Assembly: GCF_003122325.1 (NCBI RefSeq)
Contig: NZ_QFBC01000003.1
Coordinates: 186,001 to 250,000 of the forward strand
Direction: 5' to 3'
Length of the DNA: 64,000 bases
Source of the DNA: Rhizobium album
Lineage (GTDB): Bacteria; Pseudomonadota; Alphaproteobacteria; Rhizobiales; Rhizobiaceae
Position numbers and translations under genes: made by a program. The notes under the pieces were generated by a model, which ran no database searches, had not been told where the DNA came from, and saw only the letters and a program-made list of their open reading frames with translations. This document shows, one piece after another, positions 55,907-62,500 of the stretch (positions are counted from its first letter, which is position 1; every line of letters starts with the position of its first letter).

Positions 55907-56258
55907 CGGTCACCTGAACGTAGTCGAGGATGCCGGGCACCGGTGCAGCCGGCTTGCGCACGGTGATCTTGGTGCGGCGGACCTGGGAAAATTGCCGACA
56001 GATCGTCTTGGCGATCTCGAGGGCCAAGGCCTCGATGAGGTAGCGGCGCGTGCCGGTGACGATCGTCTCGACGACCTGAAACACCTCGCCGTAATGCACG
56101 GTGGATTCGATGTTGTCGGTCTCAAGCGCATCGCCGGGCTCGACCTCCATCTCCACATCGACGAAAAAGCGCTGGCCGAGGAATTCCTCCTGGTCGAAGA
56201 CGCCGTGGCGCGCGAAAAAGGCGCAGTTCTTCATCTCGATGACGTAGGTCTTGCTCAT
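55890..56258 (-). CDS. folB: Dihydroneopterin aldolase
   Basis: 122 aa. Cleaves dihydroneopterin to 6-hydroxymethyl-dihydropterin and glycolaldehyde. Typical segments: KNCAFFARHGVFDQEEFLGQ at the start, RFFVDVEMEVEPGDALETDN, TVHYGEVFQVVETIVTGTRR, LIEALALEIAKTICRQF and the conserved terminal VRKPAAPVPGILDYVQVTVE (catalytic Lys). The start overlaps the folP stop (ATGA at 56255-56258) and its end overlaps folK. Confidence 0.95.
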   Translation of the reverse strand: MSKTYVIEMKNCAFFARHGVFDQEEFLGQRFFVDVEMEVEPGDALETDNIESTVHYGEVFQVVETIVTGTRRYLIEALALEIAKTICRQFSQVRRTKITVRKPAAPVPGILDYVQVTVEHSC

Positions 56259-57124
56259 GCGCCGTGCTCCGCTCCTGGCTTATGCCTTGCGGCAAGCATA
56301 GCATCCGCCACCGCCAGCGCATCCCTGTTGATTGCGACATTATGGACGCGGAAAAGGGACGCGCCCATCAAACGCAGAATGGCCGTGGTCGCCGCCGTCG
56401 CCACGTCGCGATCGCGGGCATCACGCCCCGTCGCCGTGCCGAGGAAACGCTTGCGCGACGTACCGGCAAGCAGCGGCAGGCCGAAGCTGGCAAGCTCCTC
56501 GAAACGCGCCATCAAAGCGAAATTCTCGTCCGCCGTCTCCTTGGCGAAACCGAAACCGGGATCGAGCACGATAGTGTCACGCGGGACGCCGGCGGCATCG
56601 CAGATCGCCAGCGACCGCTTGAGGAAAAACCTCTGGTCCGCGATCACGTCGTCGAGTTTCTGCCGTTCCCTGCCGCTGTGCATCAGGCAAAGGCCGGCTC
56701 CGGTCCGGGCTGCCACATCGGCAATTTCGGGCTCGCGTTGCGCCGCCCAGACGTCATTGATGATATGAGCGCCGGCCTCGATGGCCGCAAGCGCCGTACC
56801 GGCGCGGTAGGTATCGATCGAAATCAGAATGTCGCTTCGTTTCGCCAGCGCCGCGATGACGGGCAGCACCCGCGCCTTCTCGGCCTCCTCCGTGACCGGA
56901 GCGGCACCGGGCCGGGTCGATTCACCGCCGATGTCGATGATGACGGCGCCCTCCTCGACGCAGGCCAGCGCATGGTCGATAGCACGCGCCGCCGTTTCGT
57001 GGTCGCCGCCGTCGGAGAAGGAGTCGGGGGTGACGTTGACGATCGCCATCAGCCAGCCCTTCTCGCCGAGTTCCAGGCTGCGGCCATGCGCCAGGCGCCA
57101 GATGCCTTTGCCGATCGCTGTCAC
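56255..57124 (-). CDS. folP: Dihydropteroate synthase
   Basis: 289 aa from GTG 57124, preceded by AAGGATGG; the ATG at 57214 is in frame but adds 30 residues without family resemblance. Joins p-aminobenzoate to the pterin pyrophosphate; target of sulfonamides. Signature 1 is MAIVNVTPDSFSDGGDHETA and signature 2 is IIDIGGESTRPGAAPVTEEA. IVLDPGFGFAKETADENFAL and PLLAGTSRKRFLGTATGRDA carry the pterin and sulfonamide contacts. First gene of folP-folB-folK. Confidence 0.94.
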   Translation of the reverse strand: MTAIGKGIWRLAHGRSLELGEKGWLMAIVNVTPDSFSDGGDHETAARAIDHALACVEEGAVIIDIGGESTRPGAAPVTEEAEKARVLPVIAALAKRSDILISIDTYRAGTALAAIEAGAHIINDVWAAQREPEIADVAARTGAGLCLMHSGRERQKLDDVIADQRFFLKRSLAICDAAGVPRDTIVLDPGFGFAKETADENFALMARFEELASFGLPLLAGTSRKRFLGTATGRDARDRDVATAATTAILRLMGASLFRVHNVAINRDALAVADAMLAARHKPGAEHGA

Positions 57125-57231
57125 CGATAAACCATCCTTCCGCAAAAAAGACGGGGAAACAGAAGAGCCCGTTGCCTTCGCCGCCGCTATGCCGCAAGCT
57201 AACACCAGTTTCAACCCGGCAGACCAGATGA

Positions 57232-57855
57232 ATGACCTTAGCGCACAGATCCCTCGGCCTTATCGCAGCTATGGCGTTTTTTTCCGGTCTGGCGGAACAG
57301 GCCTGCGCTGAAACCATCATCAGCAAGTCGGTTTCCTATTTCACCATCCGCGGCACCACCGCCGAAGAACTCGACCACGAGCTCAACCGCCGCGGCCCGC
57401 TGACCAAGACGTCCGGCCTGCGCCACCCCGGCGCCACCCGCATCAAGTTTGGCGGCGCCGTCACCTATTTCGAAAAAGGCGGCCGCTGTCGGGTTCAGGA
57501 AGCCAGGATCACGCTTTCGACACAGATCATCCTGCCGCAGTGGAAGAACCGCAAGAAGGCCAAGCCAGGCCTGGCGATGATCTGGGAAACGTTGTCCGCC
57601 GACATCAAGCGGCACGAGGAGCGCCACGCCGAGATCGCCCGCAACCATGCCCGCGACATGGAACGCAAGCTGCTGCGGCTGGGACCGGAAAGAAGCTGCG
57701 AAGCCCTGCAGGCCCGCGTAGCCGCCGTCTCGAAAGCCGCCATCGACACCCACGACCGCGACCAGGCCCGCTTCGACCGCATCGAAGCCGCCAATTTCGA
57801 AGATCGCATGATGCGGCTTCTGCGTCACCGCATGAAGGCGAAAACGCTGAACTGA
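57232..57855 (+). CDS. Exported DUF922-type putative Zn-dependent protease
   Basis: 207 aa. Signal peptide SLGLIAAMAFFSGLAEQACA (cleavage before ETIIS). The mature domain begins KSVSYFTIRGTTAEELDHEL NRRGPL-like, as in DUF922 (COG5661, predicted secreted Zn-dependent protease), and contains an HExxH zinc motif in LSADIKRHEERHAEIARNHA at about residues 127-131. Protease activity is a family-level prediction only. The start ATG at 57232 is opposite folP, with the two promoters in 107 nt. A small RNA or long 3' tail may follow. Confidence 0.8.
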   Translation: MTLAHRSLGLIAAMAFFSGLAEQACAETIISKSVSYFTIRGTTAEELDHELNRRGPLTKTSGLRHPGATRIKFGGAVTYFEKGGRCRVQEARITLSTQIILPQWKNRKKAKPGLAMIWETLSADIKRHEERHAEIARNHARDMERKLLRLGPERSCEALQARVAAVSKAAIDTHDRDQARFDRIEAANFEDRMMRLLRHRMKAKTLN

Positions 57856-57951
57856 AGTCCCGATACGGCTGGAAAAATCGAAAACCGGAAGTTTTGGGCC
57901 GAAACTTGCCCGAAACTTGTGATTACCCCTGTGAATAACCGATTATTTCTC

Positions 57952-58126
57952 GGCGTAGATATTGATCGGCTTCTCGATTAATATTTTCATCAGCTTAAAG
58001 AGATCAAGCTTAAATGCCACGAGTTCTCCTGGCGCGTCCGATAGCCGCAGGTGTTTCCTCCCTCTCCTGCCGGTGATGCGCCCTCCTCGCCTCGCTTCTC
58101 GCACCACGAGAGCGAGGCTTTTTTTT
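57952..58126 (+). ncRNA. Candidate small RNA with a terminator at its 3' end
   Basis: A promoter-like TTGTGA-N18-GATTAT (57917-57946) and a strong terminator at 58089-58126 bracket about 175 nt with no reading frame. The 3' part carries a pyrimidine-rich stretch at 58054-58070 with CCTCC and CTCTCC that could pair with ribosome-binding sites, as in several rhizobial trans-acting RNAs. No known RNA family is recognised; the region could instead be the 3' end of the DUF922 transcript. Confidence 0.35.
58089..58126 (+). terminator. Strong rho-independent terminator
   Basis: GCCTCGCTTCTCG (58089-58101) pairs with CGAGAGCGAGGC (58107-58118) with one bulged T, then eight Ts follow. It ends the plus-strand transcript from the DUF922 gene or from a separate small RNA. 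Confidence 0.9.
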
Positions 58127-58175
58127 GCGTGACCGCAGAATGGGGAAGCATCGGCTTCCGCCGATGGGCGATGGC

Positions 58176-58496
58176 CTAAGCCTGCCGCTCCGGCACGTGC
58201 ACGACGACCCCATCGAGGGCGTCGGTCACCTTGATCTGACAGGAGAGCCTGGAGGTCGGTCGGACGTCATAGGCGAAATCGAGCATGTCCTCCTCCATCG
58301 GCTGCGGCGGACCGACGACCGCGGTCCACGCGTCGTCGACATAGACATGACAGGTGGCACAGGCACAGGCACCGCCGCATTCGGCTTCGATCCCGGGGAC
58401 CGAATTGCGCACGGCATTCTCCATCACGGTCGAGCCGTTTTCGGCGTCGAGGTCGAAACGAGTGCCGTCGAAGGCAACGATGGTAAGCTTGGTCAT
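58176..58496 (-). CDS. [2Fe-2S] ferredoxin, adrenodoxin type
   Basis: 106 aa. Plant/vertebrate-type ferredoxin of the adrenodoxin/Fdx (ISC or P450 reducing) group. The cluster cysteines follow C-x5-C-x2-C in [20 protein letters not shown] with the fourth Cys in [20 protein letters not shown]. The protein ends VHVPERQA, a common end for the P450-type members. It could serve iron-sulfur cluster synthesis or a cytochrome P450; no partner gene lies next to it. Confidence 0.92.
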   Translation of the reverse strand: MTKLTIVAFDGTRFDLDAENGSTVMENAVRNSVPGIEAECGGACACATCHVYVDDAWTAVVGPPQPMEEDMLDFAYDVRPTSRLSCQIKVTDALDGVVVHVPERQA

Positions 58497-58654
58497 GATG
58501 ATCGGAATCCGGTGAAAGACGATGTGGGAAGACGGTTTCTTCCATCAAATTTCCGGGCCAGTCAATCAGAAGGGAAGAATACCGCCGCGGCATCACGCTC
58601 CCCCGACGGGAGACAGGGGCGCCGACGGCATCGCCATCGCACCCCAGATCCACC

Positions 58655-59023
58655 TTAGCGGCAGAGCTTGAGAATGAAATTCTCGGCCTCGAGCACGGCC
58701 GCACCGACCGAAGCCAGCAGGGCGGCGTCACCCGGCGTTTCTTCCAGCCGCTCGGCAGCGGTCGATACCTGGAAGGCGCCGACGGCGCTTGCCGCACCCT
58801 TGAGACGGTGAACGGCGGCCAGCATGCCGTCGCCTTCGAGGCGCGAAATCTCCTGCAGGCAGTTGCGCGCCTGGCGGGCGAACATCTGCAGGACCTCCAT
58901 TTCGAGGGCCTTGTCGCCCATCGTCTGATTCGCCAGATGGACAAGATCGATCGGACGCGCCCGTGACGGGCTGCTTCCTCGGACGTTGTCAGGGGCCTCG
59001 AATGCGATACTCACCGCTGCCAT
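58655..59023 (-). CDS. Hpt (histidine phosphotransfer) domain protein
   Basis: 122 aa from ATG 59023. A single Hpt four-helix bundle: ALEMEVLQMFARQARNCLQE, the phospho-His motif MLAAVHRLKGAASAVGAFQV (His at about residue 76) and a closing helix VLEAENFILKLC. Stand-alone Hpt proteins pass phosphate between hybrid kinases and response regulators. It is not ChpT (which has an HATPase-like extension). It is divergent from the GPR-like gene, with CtrA-like sites in between. Confidence 0.85.
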   Translation of the reverse strand: MAAVSIAFEAPDNVRGSSPSRARPIDLVHLANQTMGDKALEMEVLQMFARQARNCLQEISRLEGDGMLAAVHRLKGAASAVGAFQVSTAAERLEETPGDAALLASVGAAVLEAENFILKLCR

Positions 59024-59503
59024 GTGCCAAATTTCCTTTAGTTTTGTTATTTTGGTAGGCCCATCGTGAGGCCGCGGCACTGCCATCGTGTTAAATTCGG
59101 GCACAATCAGGGCGAAATTCTTTCGATATGGTTAATGCCCATTAAACTCTCCTAAAATAAACGCTTTTCACCCTCGTCTTGGTTTAAAAATTGTTAACAA
59201 CGGCTTAGCCCCCTTCACCGGAGCCGGATGCTGAATTGTATCAAGGGCATGAATGTGTCACTACGGTACTACTAGGTTTTGTAAGTTAGGCGTGAAGACG
59301 CCTCAAGGAGTGGATAGCGGTTTCTTAAGATACCGTGTGCTTGAAAAAGCGGATATCTCTGCTTGAGAAGGAAATGAATTCCGGGACGGCCGCCGAGATT
59401 GGCGGTTCGTTCTAACTGTAGGCAAACCAACGACATTCCGGCGCCTTGGCGGCGCGCCGGAAGCAAAGTCCGCGGAAGCCGATGTGTAACGAGGCGTAAT
59501 GGC
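59024..59503. promoter_or_regulatory. Divergent Hpt / GPR-like control region with CtrA-like sites
   Basis: 480 nt with no credible gene. Two TTAA-N6-TTAA elements occur: 59132-59145, whose left part reads ATGGTTAA (the complement of TTAACCAT) at 59128-59135, and 59184-59197, which ends TTAAC. CtrA sites are TTAA-N7-TTAA in Caulobacter, so these are near matches with one base less spacing. The AT content is far above the surroundings around 59100-59210, as expected for regulatory DNA. No clear sigma-70 promoter is identified. Confidence 0.5.
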
Positions 59504-62500
59504 ATGGCGAACAACCGAAACAGCGAGTCGATCGACGAAAAGGCCTACCAGGCGTTGGAAGACGCCTTGCAGATCAATTTTCGCGACGACAAGCCTGCGC
59601 CGCGTGGCAGATCCACCTCTGAGTCCCGGGAGGGTAAAGTGTCCGACAATCCCAAATCGCGTCCCAGGCCCGGCGCCGAGCCCGGTCGCCGGCCTGCCGA
59701 AGGCACGCGTCCCGAAGCCGCGCCGCGCGGCCAGACACCTGCCCCCGCCAACGACGCCAGCCGCCGTAGTCCGGCGGCGATCCTGAAATCCATCGACGGC
59801 GCCTCGACGCAATCGGCGATGCGTAGCGCCATCCTCGTGTCGCTGCTCTGGCTGCTCGGCGGCTTCGGCCTGGCGCAGATCCTCTATGCGCCGCAGATCT
59901 GGCAGATCCGCTCCTTCGGCGACTTCCTCGCCCTGCCCGGCGCAGCAGCCCTTCTGGTCGGCATCATCCTGCCGCTGATGCTGTTCTTCGCCTTCGCCGT
60001 GATGATCGCCCGCGCCCAGGACATGCGCAACGCCGCCCGTTCCATGGCCGAAGTGGCCCTGCGCCTCGCCGAGCCGGAAACCGCCGCCAGCGATCGCATC
60101 ATGAGCGTCGGACAGGCCGTGCGCCGCGAAGTGTCTGCGATGAACGAGGGCATCGAGCGCACCATCGCCCGGGCCGCCGAACTCGAAACGCTGGTGCATT
60201 CGGAAGTCAACGCGCTGGAGCGCAGCTATACCGACAACGAGATGCGCGTACGCGGCCTCGTCCAGGAACTGGGCACGGAGCGCGAGGCGATCGTCAACCA
60301 CGTCGAGCGCATCCGCTCGACCATCGTCGGCGCCAACGAGCAGCTCAAGGAAGAAATGTCGCTGGCGACGGAAGAGATCACCGTGCGCCTCGCCACATCC
60401 GGCGAGGCTTTCGCGTCTCTGATCGACACGCGCGCAGCGCTTTTGATGGAAAAGTCCGATTCCGCCTCCGAGGCGATCGGCAGCATGCTGAGCAACCGCA
60501 CGGAAACCCTGCTGCAGACGCTGAATTCCTCCGGATTCGCGCTCGCCAACGAGTTCGATACGCGCCTGGAGGAACTGTCGCACACGCTGAACGACCGCGG
60601 CAAGGAACTGCTGGCGCAGTTCGAGACCCGCGCCTCGACGCTCGACGCCAACACCGAGCGCCTGAACGCGGCCCTGAACGAACGCGCCCATCAACTCAAC
60701 GAGACGCTGATCTCGCGCACCCGTGAAATCAACGAAAGCCTCACCGGCGGCCACTCGACCATCGCCGGCACGCTGGACGCCGTGCTGAGCAAGCTGAATT
60801 CGACGCTGGACGAAAAGGGCGCAAGCTTCCGCCAGAGCCTGCAGTCGAGCGCCGACGACACGATCATGGACCTCGACCTGCGCTCGGGCTTCTTCGAGGA
60901 GCGCCTGCAGTCGACCGTCAACCAGCTGTCGACCATCTTCGACGAGCGGGTCTCGGAATTCGCCGAAGCCTTCGAACAGCGCGTCGGCACGCTCGACAGC
61001 AAGCTGATGGAAAGCCTGACGCGTATCAACGAGACGCTGTCCGGCGGTTCGGAATCGATCGACGGCATCCTCAACTCCAGCATCGAGCGCATCGGCGCCA
61101 CGCTGAACGACCAGTCCTTCGCCCTGGCCACGGCGCTCAGCGCCGGCCAGGACGTGCTGGAAAGCAGCATCGACGCCAAGGTGCAGGACATTGCCGACCG
61201 GATGCATTCCCGCTCCGGCGAGATTACCCAGGTCCTGTCGCAGACCACTGGCGAAATCACCGCGGCCCTCGGCGAGAAGACCGCCGAAATGGCCGCCGTT
61301 CTCGGCGCCCGCACCGACGAGTTCACCTCGACGCTCGATAGCCGCAGCAGCGAGATCACCGGCGCGATCGGCCGCAAGACGTCGGAACTGTCGGCGCTGC
61401 TGAGCGAGACCGCATCCAACCTGTCGAGCGAACTCGACATGCGCTCGATGGAACTCACCGCGACGCTCGGCGCCCGCGCCGAAGAAATCACCGCGGCACT
61501 CGGCAGCGGCACGGAAGAAATGAGCACGGCTCTCAACAGCCGCATGCAGGAAATGACCTCGGCGCTTTCGGCCCGCACCGGCGAGATCACCTCGTCGCTC
61601 GACACCCGCACCACCGAGATCACCCAGGCGCTCGGCAACGCCCAGGAACGCATCGACCGCGTCATGAGCGAACACGGCAGCAGCCTGGTCGGCAATCTGG
61701 AAAGCAGCCAGGCGCGCCTTGCCGATGCGCTCGCCAGCCGCTCGGAAGCGATCATCGCCTCCGTGGCGGAAAACCACGACCGCCTCGCCGCGACGCTCGA
61801 CGAACGCGCCTCGGCCATTGCCGGCGTGTTCGAAAGCCGCACCGACGCCATGGCGGCGCGTGTCGCCGAAAGCGAGCAGCGCCTTGCCGCCGCGCTCGAC
61901 GACCGGGCGGCGACCATCGCCGGCTCGATCGACAAGGGCCATGGCCTGATCGCCGGCGCTCTGTCGGAAGGCGAACAGCGTCTTGCCAGCACCCTCGATG
62001 AGCGCGCCGCAACCATTGCCGGCTCGCTGGAGCATGGTCACTCGCGCATCGCCGGTTCGCTTGCCGAAGGCCAGATCCGCCTCGATCACGTGCTCGACGA
62101 GAAGGCATCCGCGGTTGCCGCATCGCTCGGCCAGGGCGAACAGCGCATCACCGATGCCCTGGCGGCTGGCCAGATCCGCCTCGATGCGGCACTCGACGAC
62201 CGCACCAGCACCTTCCTCAACTCGGTGTCCAACAGCCAGCAGCGCCTGACCAACGCACTCGACGAGCGCACCGACATGATCTCCGGCATGCTGCAGCGCG
62301 GCGAGGAGCGGATCAGCAACTCGCTCTCCGACGGCCAGTTCAACCTGGACATGATGCTGGAGACTCGCGTTTCCGCCGCCGTGGAAGCACTTGGCGATGC
62401 GGAAAACCGCGTCACCAGCAGCTTCGGGACCCAGACCGAAGCGATCCGCAGCGCCTACGAGACCAACCAGCAGAAGCTCGAAGAAACGCTCGTCAGCCAG

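Noticed and set aside
59272-59514. 80-codon minus-strand frame in the Hpt/GPR control region
   Set aside because: It overlaps the GPR-like start and its ribosome site and has no fold-like pattern.
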